A stretch of DNA of 64,000 nt from FEN-1191 sp964528845 (lineage in GTDB: Bacteria > Pseudomonadota > Gammaproteobacteria > Steroidobacterales > Steroidobacteraceae), in assembly GCA_964528845.1 (NCBI GenBank), contig CAZGVE010000008.1, positions 36,266-100,265 of the forward strand, written 5' to 3'. Below, in pieces: positions 8,615 through 17,402 of the stretch. A model generated the notes under the pieces. It saw nothing but the letters and a program-made list of their open reading frames with translations, made no database searches and was not told the origin of the DNA. Position 1 is the stretch's first letter. Every line of letters begins with the position of its first letter. The translations under genes and the position numbers were made by a program.

Positions 8615-10600
8615 ATGAGCCGGGGCCGCCACCCATTGCGCCTGCCCGCCATCGCCGCGTTCGCCGCGGCCTGCATCGTGGCGGCAGTCGCGCCGGCGCA
8701 GGCGGCGCGCCGGCCACGCGACCAGTTGCCCACCGTCCGCGTGCAGGACCTGTACTACGGCGACGTGCTGTTCTATTTCTATCAGGGCAACGAACTCGAG
8801 GCGCTCACGCGCCTCGAGGCCTACACGCAATGGCAGCGCATGCCGCACAACGCCAGTGATGCGGAGCTGCTCGCCGGCGGACTCTACCTCTCGCTCGGCA
8901 TGCACAATGAAGCGGGACGGCGCTTCGAGCGGCTGCTGACCGACCGGATTCCCCCACTGCTGCGCAACCGCGCCTGGTACTACCTCGCCCGGATCTGGTA
9001 TGACCGCGGCTACTACGATCGGGCCGAGCTGGCGCTCGGGCGGATCCAGGGCACGCTGCCCGCGGAGCAGGAAGCCGAACGGATGCACCTGCTGGTCAAC
9101 GTACTGATGCACCAGCAGCGCTTCGATGAAGTTATTGCGCGCTCCCAGCAGTGGCGTGGCGCACCGGACTGGATGGCGTATACGCGCTTCAATCTCGGCG
9201 TCGCACTGGTGCGAGCCGGCCGGCTCGCCGATGCGGATCCGATGCTGACCGCAGTCGGCACGCTCAACACCCGGGACGAGGAGCTGCTGAACCTGCGCGA
9301 CAAGGCCAACCTCGCGCTCGGCTTCGCGCACCTGCAGGCAGGACAGAACCAGCAGGCGCTCGCGCCGCTCGAGCGCGTCCGGCTCGACGGACCGTACTCG
9401 AGCCGCGCGCTGCTCGGTGACGGCTGGGCCCATGCGCAGCTCGGCGACTTTCGCGCCGCGCTCCGGCCCTGGCTCGCACTGCATGATCGCAGCCTGCTCG
9501 ACGCAGCGGTGCAGGAGTCATTCCTGGCGGTGCCGTTCGCGTACTCCAAGCTCGAGGCGAACGGCCAGGCGGCCGATGCCTATGAGAGCGCGCTGAAATC
9601 CTTCGCGGGCGAATCCGACGCGCTCGACACCGCGATCGGCCACATCCGGGACGGCCATGTCCTCGATGAGCTGCTCGGCGAGGACAAGGACGGACGCCAC
9701 GGCTGGTTCTGGCAGCTGCAGGCGCCGCCGGACGTGCCGGAGTCGCAGTACCTGTACTCGATCCTGGCGGACAATGATTTTCAGGAAGGATTGAAGAACT
9801 ATCGCGATCTCGCGTTCATGCGCACCAGGCTTGATAGCTGGGATGACAGCATGGAGGCGTTTGCGGCGATGATCGACACGCGGGAGCGTGCCTACGCCGA
9901 ACGCTTGCCGCGGACCGACGCGCTGCTGGCCACCGATGCGCCGGCCCATCTGCGCGCGACCCGCGCCGAGATGGAGTCACGGCTCAACGCCATCGAAACT
10001 GGCGACGACGTGGCGGCGCTCGGCAGTCCCACCGAGCGCGAGCAGTGGGCGCGCGTGACGCGGCTCGCAGAGCAGCTCGAGGCGCTGCCGCCCAGTCTCG
10101 AGCGCGAGGAAGCGGCCGATAAGCTGCGGTTGATCCGGGGGGCTCTGTACTGGCGCCTGGATGCCCAGTTCAAGACCCGCAGCTACGCGCAGCACCATGC
10201 GCTGCACGAGATCGACGTGGCACTCAATGAACTTCAGAATCGCTGGGCGCGCGTGCAGCGCGCGCGCGCGACCGTGCCGTCGAACAATGGCGAATTCGCG
10301 GCTCGCATCGCCGCGCTGAGCGCGCGTATCCAGGCGCTGCACGATCGCCTCGCTGACGGCTCGAGGCAGCAGGGGGCCTTTCTCGAAGGGCTGGCCGTCT
10401 CCGAACTGCAGGCGCAGAAGGACCGGCTGGCAGCCTATTCGGTGCAGGCGCGCTTCCAGCTGGCCGACATCTATGATCGTGCATCCGACAAGAGTGATGC
10501 CGGCAGCGCCTCGCCCCCGGCCGTGGCGCCGGCCGTGGCGCCGGCCGTTGCGCCGGATGCGGCGCCGGATGCTCCCGCCCCCGTGCAGGCACCACCATGA
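8615..10600 (+). CDS. Large exported TPR protein 1
   Basis: 661 aa from the ATG at 8615, 7 nt after the previous stop; the frame extends upstream only into the neighbouring gene. A signal peptide (cleavage near AQAA) is followed by many TPR-like helix pairs, for example ELEALTRLEAYTQWQ, YYDRAELALGRIQG and NLALGFAHLQAGQNQQALAPLE. The middle and C-terminal thirds are helical with little similarity that I recognise. The tail is a Pro/Ala repeat built from a 12-bp DNA unit (10520-10555). Overlaps the next gene by 4 nt (ATGA). TPR proteins in ExbBD operons usually act as periplasmic scaffolds; that role is inferred. Confidence 0.75.
   Translation: MSRGRHPLRLPAIAAFAAACIVAAVAPAQAARRPRDQLPTVRVQDLYYGDVLFYFYQGNELEALTRLEAYTQWQRMPHNASDAELLAGGLYLSLGMHNEAGRRFERLLTDRIPPLLRNRAWYYLARIWYDRGYYDRAELALGRIQGTLPAEQEAERMHLLVNVLMHQQRFDEVIARSQQWRGAPDWMAYTRFNLGVALVRAGRLADADPMLTAVGTLNTRDEELLNLRDKANLALGFAHLQAGQNQQALAPLERVRLDGPYSSRALLGDGWAHAQLGDFRAALRPWLALHDRSLLDAAVQESFLAVPFAYSKLEANGQAADAYESALKSFAGESDALDTAIGHIRDGHVLDELLGEDKDGRHGWFWQLQAPPDVPESQYLYSILADNDFQEGLKNYRDLAFMRTRLDSWDDSMEAFAAMIDTRERAYAERLPRTDALLATDAPAHLRATRAEMESRLNAIETGDDVAALGSPTEREQWARVTRLAEQLEALPPSLEREEAADKLRLIRGALYWRLDAQFKTRSYAQHHALHEIDVALNELQNRWARVQRARATVPSNNGEFAARIAALSARIQALHDRLADGSRQQGAFLEGLAVSELQAQKDRLAAYSVQARFQLADIYDRASDKSDAGSASPPAVAPAVAPAVAPDAAPDAPAPVQAPP
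10520..10555 (+). repeat. Three 12-bp tandem units encoding A-V-A-P
   Basis: The unit GCCGTGGCGCCG is repeated three times (last copy with one change) and followed by two decayed units up to about 10573. It encodes the Pro/Ala tail of TPR protein 1, and copy number could vary without breaking the frame. Confidence 0.7.
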
Positions 10601-13600
10601 ATCGCGCGGCCAGTCTCGCGTTACTGCTGCTTGCCGCGACTCCGTTCGCATGGGCGAAAAAGCCACCGAAGCCGGCCGCGACGATCGCTGACCTTGCCCG
10701 CTCCCCGGTCGACGTGCAGCCCTCAGCCGTACCGAAAGGCAGCGCGTCGCGGGCGATGGACAACTACCGCGCCTTTCTGGATCTGCAGAATGCGGATCCG
10801 CGGCTGCGGGCCGAGGCATTGCGCCGGCTCGGCGATCTGAACCTCGAGTCCGGGGAACTCGAGCGCATGGCCACGGAGGTGTCGCAGATCGACGCGCAGG
10901 GCGCGGAGGCGATCAAACTCTACACGACGCTGCTGAAGGCCTATCCGGACTACGCGCGCAATGACCAGGTGCTCTATCAGCTCGCGCGCGCCTATGAGAC
11001 CACGGGCCAGTCCGTGCAGGCGCTCGCGACGCTCGATGCCATCGTGGCGCGCTTCCCGACCAGCCGCGATATCGGCGAAGTGCAGTTCCGCCGCGGCGAA
11101 CTGCTGTTCTCGGCGCAGCGCTATACCGATGCCCAGCAGGCCTACGAGGCGGTGCTGGCACGCGGCCGCGACGGCTCGGCCTTCTACGCGCAGAGCCTCT
11201 ACAAGCATGGCTGGTCGCTGTTCAAGCGCGGGCTCAACGAAGACAGCCTCGGCTCCTTTGCCGACCTGCTGGACCTGCGGCTGATCGATGCGCGCAATCC
11301 GGCGCTGGAGCGCGACTGGGACTCGCTCGGCCGGGCCGACCGCGAGCTCGCGCAGGATACCTTGCGCGTCATGAGCATCACCTTTTCCTACCTGGACGGC
11401 GCCAAGTCGCTCGACGAATTCACGAGCCGCCGGGGCCGTATACCCTACGCCTGGCTGCTGTACTCGCGGCTGGGAGACCTGTACGTGGAGAAGCAGCGCT
11501 ACCAGGACGCCGCGTCGACGTATCGTGCATTCGTGGGCCGCGATCCGGTCGACGTGCACGCGCCGACGCTGTCGATGGCCGCCATCGAGGCCTACCGCAA
11601 GGGCGGATTTGCCGACCTGATGCTGCAGGGCAAGCTCGAGTACGTGCAGCGCTACGGTTTCGACCAGCCGTTCTGGAGCGCGCGCGCGCATCGCGACTTT
11701 CCAGAGGTGGTCAACGAACTCAAGACCAATCTGAAGGACGTAGCCCAGTATTACCACTCGCTGGCGCAGAAGAGCAGGAAGCCTGATGACTATGGCGCCG
11801 CGGCGCACTGGTATCGCGCCTACCTGCAGAATTTCCCCGACGATGCGGAATCGGCGGCGACCAACTATCTGCTCGCCGACGCGCTGTTCGAGAGCCACCA
11901 GTACCTGGATGCTGCCGGCGAGTACGAACATACGGCCTACGACTACCCGCGCAACGCGCGTTCCGCGGAGGCCGGCTATGCCGCGCTGGTGTCCTACCAG
12001 AAGTACGAGGACGGGCAGACGCCCGAGGCGCGTGCCACGACCAGGCGCCGCGCGATGGATTCGGGACTGAAGTTTGCCGCCACCTATCCGGAGCATCCTG
12101 AGAGTGCCGGCGTGCTCACGCGCGCTGCCCAGGACCTCTATGCCGCCGGCGACCAGCCGCGCGCGGCGCAGGCGGCCCAGGCGCTGCTCGCGCGCAGTCC
12201 GCCGGTGGACGCGCCCAAACAGCGCATCGGCTGGACCCTGCTCGGCCAGGTCGCGTTCAATCAGGCCGACTTCCCGCAGGCCGAGACCGCGTTCGTGCAC
12301 GCGTTGGCGGCGGCCGGCCCCGCGGATCCGGAACGAGCAGATATCACAGAGCGCCTCGCCGATGCCGTGTACAAACAGGCGGATGCGAAGCGCAGCGCGG
12401 GCGATCAGACGGGAGCCGCCGAGGACTTCCTGCGCGTCGCCCGGGTCGCGCCTGGCTCGAAGGTTGCCGAGACTGCGCAGTACGACGGCGCCACCGCGTT
12501 GATCAATGATCACCAGTGGGACCGTGCGATCCAGGTTCTCGAGGCCTATCGGCGTGATTACCCGCAGGGGCAGTACCGCTCGCAGGTGGGACCGAAGCTC
12601 GCGGTCGCCTACGTCGAGGCCGGCCGCGGCGCCCAGGCTGCCGCGGAATTCGAGCGCATCGCCGCGAATCCGCAGGAAGACCGCGCAGTGGTGCACGAGG
12701 CGATTTCGCGGGCCGCCGAGCTGTACGCCCAGTCCGGCAATGCGACGCGCAGCGTGCCGTTGCTCGAGCGCCTGGTGCGCGAGTACCCGACTCCGGTGCC
12801 CGATGCGATCGAGGTGCGCTCGCGCCTCGCGGAGCTCGCGAGCAAGGCGGGAGATCCCGAACGGCTGCGGTACTGGCAGCGCGAGATCGTGGCTGCGGAT
12901 GCCGGCGCCGGGGCGGCGCGCACCGATCGCACCAAGTTCCTCGCCGCGCGCGCGCAACTCGCGTTGGCCGAACCGGTGCGCGACGCGTTCCGCGGCGTGC
13001 GGCTGGTTGCCCCGCTCAAGCAGAGCCTGATCGCGAAGAAGAAGGCCATGGAGGCCGCGGTGCAGGCCTACAAGGTCGTGGCCGCGTACGACGTAGCCGA
13101 AACCACCACGGCCGCAACCTACGAGACCGCCGAGCTGTACCGCACGCTGGCTCACGACCTGCTTGCCTCGGAGCGTCCGAAGAAGCTCTCGGCCGAGGAA
13201 ATCGAACAGTATGACTCGCTGCTCGAAGAGCAGGCCTATCCATTCGAGGAGCAGTCGATCACGATCCACGAGCTCAACACCAGGCGCGCCGCCGATGGTG
13301 TCTACGATGCCTCGGTGAAGAAGAGCTTCGATGCGCTCGCCGAACTCAAGCCCGCGCGCTATGGCAAGACCGAGCGCGCGGAAGGCTGGATCCCGGTGCT
13401 CGTATCCGCCGATCCGGCCCGAGCTCCGACCGCCGCGGCCATCGAGGATTTCGCCCGCGCCACGCAGTTCGCGCTCGCCGGCCGCGCCACCGACGCCGAG
13501 CTTGAGCTCAAGCAGTTCGAATTGCAGCATCCGGGTTTTGCCGCCCCGGCCATTGACCTCGGGCTGCTCGCACGTCAGCACGGGGATCTGGCCGGCTCCG

Positions 13601-13968
13601 AACAGGCCCTGCAGCGTGCCACGATGCAGGATGGCGATGGAGCCGTCGCCTGGGACGAGCTGGGCCTCACATTGCGCCAGGAAGGCAAATTTGCCGACGC
13701 CCGCACAGCCTATATGCGCGCAATCGCACAGAATGATGGCTACGCGCCCTCGCATCGTAACCTCGCCGTACTGCTCGACCTGTACCTGGGCGATCCAGTG
13801 GCGGCACTGCCCGAAATGGTGCGCTACCAGCAGTTGTCTGCGGAGGACAAACCGGTGACGACCTGGATTGCCGAATTGCGTGCCCGCACGGGCACCAAGG
13901 CGCCCCCGGCTCCCGATGCCGTGACGCCCGCGACCGCCGCCACGGGCAGCAATGGAGGCCCCACATGA
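10597..13968 (+). CDS. Very large exported TPR protein 2
   Basis: 1123 aa, translationally coupled (ATGA) to TPR protein 1. The signal peptide ends near FAWA. Almost the whole length reads as TPR or TPR-like repeats of tol-pal YbgF/BamD style: YQLARAYETTGQSVQALATL, FRRGELLFSAQRYTDAQQAY, YLLADALFESHQYLDAAGEY and, near the C-terminus, LGLTLRQEGKFADARTAYM. Such solenoids bind partner proteins in the periplasm. With TPR protein 1 it probably forms the scaffold of the ExbBD/TonB-like machine encoded downstream. In Myxococcus gliding complexes, GltD and GltE are comparable TPR components. That parallel is architectural and needs profile comparison. Confidence 0.75.
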   Translation: MNRAASLALLLLAATPFAWAKKPPKPAATIADLARSPVDVQPSAVPKGSASRAMDNYRAFLDLQNADPRLRAEALRRLGDLNLESGELERMATEVSQIDAQGAEAIKLYTTLLKAYPDYARNDQVLYQLARAYETTGQSVQALATLDAIVARFPTSRDIGEVQFRRGELLFSAQRYTDAQQAYEAVLARGRDGSAFYAQSLYKHGWSLFKRGLNEDSLGSFADLLDLRLIDARNPALERDWDSLGRADRELAQDTLRVMSITFSYLDGAKSLDEFTSRRGRIPYAWLLYSRLGDLYVEKQRYQDAASTYRAFVGRDPVDVHAPTLSMAAIEAYRKGGFADLMLQGKLEYVQRYGFDQPFWSARAHRDFPEVVNELKTNLKDVAQYYHSLAQKSRKPDDYGAAAHWYRAYLQNFPDDAESAATNYLLADALFESHQYLDAAGEYEHTAYDYPRNARSAEAGYAALVSYQKYEDGQTPEARATTRRRAMDSGLKFAATYPEHPESAGVLTRAAQDLYAAGDQPRAAQAAQALLARSPPVDAPKQRIGWTLLGQVAFNQADFPQAETAFVHALAAAGPADPERADITERLADAVYKQADAKRSAGDQTGAAEDFLRVARVAPGSKVAETAQYDGATALINDHQWDRAIQVLEAYRRDYPQGQYRSQVGPKLAVAYVEAGRGAQAAAEFERIAANPQEDRAVVHEAISRAAELYAQSGNATRSVPLLERLVREYPTPVPDAIEVRSRLAELASKAGDPERLRYWQREIVAADAGAGAARTDRTKFLAARAQLALAEPVRDAFRGVRLVAPLKQSLIAKKKAMEAAVQAYKVVAAYDVAETTTAATYETAELYRTLAHDLLASERPKKLSAEEIEQYDSLLEEQAYPFEEQSITIHELNTRRAADGVYDASVKKSFDALAELKPARYGKTERAEGWIPVLVSADPARAPTAAAIEDFARATQFALAGRATDAELELKQFELQHPGFAAPAIDLGLLARQHGDLAGSEQALQRATMQDGDGAVAWDELGLTLRQEGKFADARTAYMRAIAQNDGYAPSHRNLAVLLDLYLGDPVAALPEMVRYQQLSAEDKPVTTWIAELRARTGTKAPPAPDAVTPATAATGSNGGPT

Positions 13969-14558
13969 CCATCTGGCGCTGCTTCCTGCATTGCACCGGC
14001 AGCATGGCCGGCGCCATGGCCGGCACCATGGCCGGCGCCATGTTGATAGCCGCCGCGCTCGCGCCGATGGCATACGGCGCCGACAGCTCCGGACTCGAGC
14101 CGGCGGTCGTGACCTCCAGCAGCGCGCAGGTGCCCCCGCCCGTGGTCGCGCCAGTCCCGGCCGCGCCCGCGCAGGCCGCGCCAAGCCTGACCACGCCGGT
14201 CGCGGGACCCGCCTCGCCCGCCTCACGCGCAGCACAGCGCACACCGGGCGCGGGGACTGCTGCCACGCCGGCCCGCGGGCAGGATCGCATCGAACTCGAA
14301 TCCACCCAGATCAGCGGCAACCGCGAGTTGCCGAAGGTCATGTATGTCGTACCGTGGAGAAAGCCGGATCTCGGCGACTTCTCCGGACGCCCGCCGAACA
14401 GCCTGCTGGATGAGGCGCTCGCGCCGCTCGACCGGGACGTGTTCCGGCGGCAGAACCGTTATTACGCCTCGCTGGCCACGCAGGCGGTGGCGGCCGGGTC
14501 ACAGCCTGGGGCCTCCGCGGCGCCTTCGGCCGCCCCAGTGACTAAGGATGAGAAGTAG
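13965..14558 (+). CDS. Short exported Pro/Ala-rich protein of the TPR/ExbBD operon
   Basis: 197 aa, starting in an ATGA overlap with TPR protein 2. The N-terminal hydrophobic segment contains a repeated MAG[AT] stretch from a 12-bp repeat, so four in-frame ATG codons (14004, 14016, 14028, 14040) offer alternative starts. A low-complexity Ala/Pro/Val region (about 45-105) follows. The only conserved-looking block is near the C-terminal third: KVMYVVPWRKPDLGDFSGRP and then DEALAPLDRDVFRRQ. I do not recognise the family. Its place directly before exbB suggests an envelope component that must be made in step with the motor. Confidence 0.6.
   Translation: MTIWRCFLHCTGSMAGAMAGTMAGAMLIAAALAPMAYGADSSGLEPAVVTSSSAQVPPPVVAPVPAAPAQAAPSLTTPVAGPASPASRAAQRTPGAGTAATPARGQDRIELESTQISGNRELPKVMYVVPWRKPDLGDFSGRPPNSLLDEALAPLDRDVFRRQNRYYASLATQAVAAGSQPGASAAPSAAPVTKDEK
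14004..14039 (+). repeat. Three 12-bp ATG-containing tandem units in a signal peptide
   Basis: The unit ATGGCCGGCGCC (second copy differs by one base) is repeated with period 12, in frame, each beginning with ATG, and a fourth ATG follows at 14040. It encodes the MAGA/MAGT repeats of the signal segment of the 197-aa protein. Confidence 0.75.
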
Positions 14559-14638
14559 GTCGTGGCAATGAGCGTTTATGTCACTTTAGTTTGCGAGTAT
14601 CAGCGATCCAACGGCGCGCAGGCACGGGAGTCAGCACG

Positions 14639-15316
14639 ATGAATCTGTTCAGTCACGTAATCCGGTTCTTCCAGGGTGGCGGCGAGATGATGTATCCCAT
14701 CGCCGTCGTGCTGGTCGTGGGTCTGGCGATCGCCGCGGAGCGATGGATCTATCTGACCTTCACCGCGATCAGGAACCGGGGGCTGTGGAACCAGCTCGCG
14801 CCGCTGCTGGCGCAGGGCAATTTCCGTGCGGCCGTGCAGCTGACCGGCAAGTCATCTTCCGCCATCGGCCAGATCCTGAGCTACGGGCTCGCTCGGCTGT
14901 CCTCGGCGCGTACGCGCGACGACATCGAGAAGGCGATGGAAGAGAGCCTGATGGACATCACGCCGCGGCTCGAGAAGCGCACGCACTACATTGCCACCTT
15001 CGCGAATCTCTCGACACTGCTCGGTCTGCTCGGCACGGTCATCGGCCTGATCAACGCATTCGCCGCCGTCGCGACCGTGAACCCGGCCGAGAAGGCGAAC
15101 CTGCTCTCGGCGAGCATCTCGGTCGCGATGAACTGTACCGCCTTCGGCCTGATGAGCGCCGTGCCGCTGCTGCTGATCCATGCCGTGCTGCAGACCAAGA
15201 CCACGGAGCTGATTGACAGCCTCGAGATGGCTTCCGTGAAGTTCCTGAATTCCGTGACCGAGCGCCAGCCGCAGTCCGGCGCATCCACCGCTGCCTCGTC
15301 TGCGGCCGCGGCCTGA
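14639..15316 (+). CDS. exbB: ExbB/TolQ/MotA-family proton channel subunit
   Basis: 225 aa from the ATG at 14639, chosen because GGGAG (14626-14630) lies 8 nt upstream. Three membrane segments are readable: near residues 18-38 (MMYPIAVVLVVGLAIAAERW), and two after the conserved block of about 115-185 (ANLSTLLGLLGTVIGLINAF; VAMNCTAFGLMSAVPLLLIH). The GLLGTVIG and T..G..A signatures are those of ExbB/TolQ/AglR-type inner-membrane channel proteins that use the proton gradient with ExbD/TolR partners. It is followed by two exbD genes, the same one-plus-two stoichiometry as AglR/AglQ/AglS of Myxococcus. The symbol is generic; the powered process is unknown. Confidence 0.9.
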   Translation: MNLFSHVIRFFQGGGEMMYPIAVVLVVGLAIAAERWIYLTFTAIRNRGLWNQLAPLLAQGNFRAAVQLTGKSSSAIGQILSYGLARLSSARTRDDIEKAMEESLMDITPRLEKRTHYIATFANLSTLLGLLGTVIGLINAFAAVATVNPAEKANLLSASISVAMNCTAFGLMSAVPLLLIHAVLQTKTTELIDSLEMASVKFLNSVTERQPQSGASTAASSAAAA

Positions 15317-15346
15317 CGCGTCGCGTCGGGCCGCCCGGAGTCGCGC

Positions 15347-15877
15347 ATGCGCCGTTCGTACAGCGTCCGCAAGGTGATGCGGCACAACCGCAAGCCCGCG
15401 GAACTGCTGCTGGTACCGATGATCGACATCTTCACGGTGCTCGTCACGTTCCTGCTGATGACCGCAGTGTTCTCGCGCACGGTGATCCTGGAGCTCAAAT
15501 TGCCGCCGGCGAACGCGCAGTTCACGCCGCCGCCTCCCGGACTGCAGCTCGAGGTGATCGTGCGCAAGGACTCGCTCGTGGTCAGCGACCGCAATTCCGG
15601 TCCGCTGGCGCCGTTCCCGAACAAGAGCGGTGCCTACGACTTCGATGGCCTTTCGCACTACCTGCAGGAGGTCAAGTCGAAGTTTCCCGACAAGACCGAA
15701 GCCACCGTGCTGCTCGAACCGGACATCCCCTATGACACGGTCGTGCAGGTGATGGACCGCATGCGCGTGCTCGAAGTCAATGCCGGGCTCAATGTCGTGC
15801 AGTATGAGCTGTTCCCGGACATCTCGGTTGGCGATGCACCATTGATCGCGGACAACGCCGCCGGAGCCAGGCCATGA
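15347..15877 (+). CDS. exbD: ExbD/TolR-family protein, first copy
   Basis: 176 aa. One N-terminal membrane segment carries the conserved aspartate D27 in VPMIDIFTVLVTFLLMT, the proton-carrying residue of the ExbD/TolR family. The periplasmic domain runs from LELKLPPANAQFTPPPPG to the end. It lies 30 nt after exbB and overlaps the second exbD copy by 4 nt. With ExbB and the second copy it should form the inner-membrane motor for the TPR/TonB-like proteins of this operon. Confidence 0.9.
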   Translation: MRRSYSVRKVMRHNRKPAELLLVPMIDIFTVLVTFLLMTAVFSRTVILELKLPPANAQFTPPPPGLQLEVIVRKDSLVVSDRNSGPLAPFPNKSGAYDFDGLSHYLQEVKSKFPDKTEATVLLEPDIPYDTVVQVMDRMRVLEVNAGLNVVQYELFPDISVGDAPLIADNAAGARP

Positions 15878-16398
15878 GCATGTCGAACCGCGCACGCCGC
15901 ATGCTGCAGCACCAGCTGCGCCATCGCACCGATGGTGAGCTGAACCTGATCCCGATGATCGACATCCTGAGCGTGATGGTCTCGTTCCTGCTGGTCTACT
16001 CCACCAACGTCGAGGTGGTGCAGAACAGCAAGGGAATCGAGATTCCGCAGTCGATATCCGAAGTGCAACCGCACGAGACCGTGGTCGTGATGCTCACGCG
16101 AGACGACCTGTTCGTGCAGGGCGAGCGCATCGCGTCGGTCGCGGACGTCCGCGCCACTCAGGGCAACATCATCGAATCGCTGCGCGCCGCGCTCAAGCGA
16201 CCCACCCTGGTGGGCGCGAAGGTTTCCGAGCAGGATCTCGCGAATCGCGAGATCACCGTGATGGGTGACAAGTCGCTGCCCTACGAGGTGCTCAAGAAGG
16301 TCATGGCGACCTGTACGGATGCGGACTACGGACGCATCTCGCTCGCCGTACTGCAGAAGGACAAGCCGGTGCCAGCGGGCGCCGTGCGCACCTCGTGA
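15874..16398 (+). CDS. exbD: ExbD/TolR-family protein, second copy
   Basis: 174 aa, starting in an ATGA overlap with the first exbD. The membrane segment again holds the key aspartate (D30 in IPMIDILSVMVSFLLVY). The periplasmic part differs clearly from the first copy (GIEIPQSISEVQPHETVVV, then LPYEVLKKVMATCTDADYG), so the two are diverged paralogues, not a recent duplication. Both copies keep the catalytic Asp, so both may take part in proton translocation. Its stop overlaps the start of the TonB/AgmX-type gene (TGATG). Confidence 0.9.
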   Translation: MSMSNRARRMLQHQLRHRTDGELNLIPMIDILSVMVSFLLVYSTNVEVVQNSKGIEIPQSISEVQPHETVVVMLTRDDLFVQGERIASVADVRATQGNIIESLRAALKRPTLVGAKVSEQDLANREITVMGDKSLPYEVLKKVMATCTDADYGRISLAVLQKDKPVPAGAVRTS

Positions 16399-17333
16399 TG
16401 GCCGAGGCAGTACGGATGCAGCTGACCCCCTATTACCGCAGTTTCGAGCTGCCATGGGACATCGACCCGGCGGAGCGCCGCCGGCTCAATGGCCTCGTGA
16501 CCGGCGGGCTGCTGCTGCTGCTCGTGCTCGGCCTGGTGTTGCCGCTGATCCATCTGCCGCAGGAGCAACAGACGGCCGCCGATGCCGTTCCCGAGCGGCT
16601 GGCGCGCCTGATGGTCGAGGAGAAGCCGAAGCCCCCTGCGCCGCCGCCACCGGTCGAACTACCGAAGCCGAAGCCGGAAGTGAAGCCGGTCGAGGCGCCG
16701 AAGCCCATTGACCGCGCCGCGGAGGCGCGGCGTCATGCGCAGCAGTCGGGTCTGCTCAAGTTCCAGGACGAGCTGGCCGACCTGCGCCAGAACGTGGATC
16801 TCACGCCACTCAGCCAGACCCGCAATCTGCAGGGCGCGGTCGGCCAGGACAGCCATGCGGAACGCTCGTTGATCGCGTCCAAGGTCGGAACCGGCTCTGC
16901 GGGCATCACCAGCGCCAACGCCAGCCGCGGATTCGGCGGCGGGGCGGGAGCGCTGACCGGGCACGAGACCACTCAGGTCACTTCCAGCCTGGCCTCGGTC
17001 GGGCGGCCCGATAGCGTCAACCGCGGGGGCAGCGGCAAGGCCTCGCGCAGCGAGGAGGAGATCGCGCTGGTATTCGACCGCAACAAGGGGGCGATCTACG
17101 CCCTTTATGGGCGCGCACTGCGCGATCAGCCGGACCTGCAGGGTAAAGTCGTGCTTGAGTTCACAATCTCGCCGCCTGGTGAAGTGACGGATTGCCGTGT
17201 CGCCTCCAGCGAACTGAAGGATCCTGAGCTCGAAAACAAGATCTGTGCGCGCGTGAAGCTGTTTCGTTTCGAGGCGAAGGATGTTGCGTCCATCACTACC
17301 ACCAAGCCGATCGAGTTCGTGCCGACCGGTTGA
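16398..17333 (+). CDS. TonB-like protein with AgmX/PglI-type C-terminal domain
   Basis: 311 aa from the ATG at 16398 (TGATG overlap; a GTG three bases earlier is possible). A short cytoplasmic part precedes one membrane segment (about 31-53). A Pro/Lys-rich periplasm-spanning stretch follows (KPKPPAPPPPVELPKPKPE), then a Gly/Ser linker. The C-terminal domain of about 90 residues begins EEEIALVFDRNKGAIYALYG and includes KVVLEFTISPPGEVTDC. This is the AgmX/PglI C-terminal domain, a TonB-C relative, seen in Myxococcus gliding proteins and in several proteobacterial ExbBD operons. It probably transmits motor energy to periplasmic or outer-membrane partners. Confidence 0.85.
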   Translation: MAEAVRMQLTPYYRSFELPWDIDPAERRRLNGLVTGGLLLLLVLGLVLPLIHLPQEQQTAADAVPERLARLMVEEKPKPPAPPPPVELPKPKPEVKPVEAPKPIDRAAEARRHAQQSGLLKFQDELADLRQNVDLTPLSQTRNLQGAVGQDSHAERSLIASKVGTGSAGITSANASRGFGGGAGALTGHETTQVTSSLASVGRPDSVNRGGSGKASRSEEEIALVFDRNKGAIYALYGRALRDQPDLQGKVVLEFTISPPGEVTDCRVASSELKDPELENKICARVKLFRFEAKDVASITTTKPIEFVPTG

Positions 17334-17345
17334 TGCTCCTGCTTC

Positions 17346-17363
17346 CGCGGCGCTTGCGCCGCG
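17346..17363. terminator. 8-bp GC hairpin after the motor operon
   Basis: CGCGGCGC (17346-17353) and its reverse complement (17356-17363) are separated by TT, 12 nt after the stop of the TonB-like gene. No T-run follows. It may end or stabilise the operon message, although the next gene starts only 40 nt later. Confidence 0.4.
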
Positions 17364-17402
17364 CGGCCTGTGTGCGCCCTGCGCCGGCGGATGCCTGGCA
17401 GC

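Noticed and set aside
10723..14244. Antisense open frame of 1173 codons opposite TPR protein 2
   Set aside because: Composition is that of a shadow frame; the plus strand has regular TPR repeats and overlapping start/stop signals.
14559..14638. Riboswitch or separate promoter before exbB
   Set aside because: Only an ordinary ribosome site (GGGAG) is visible; no stem set or conserved box that I can identify.
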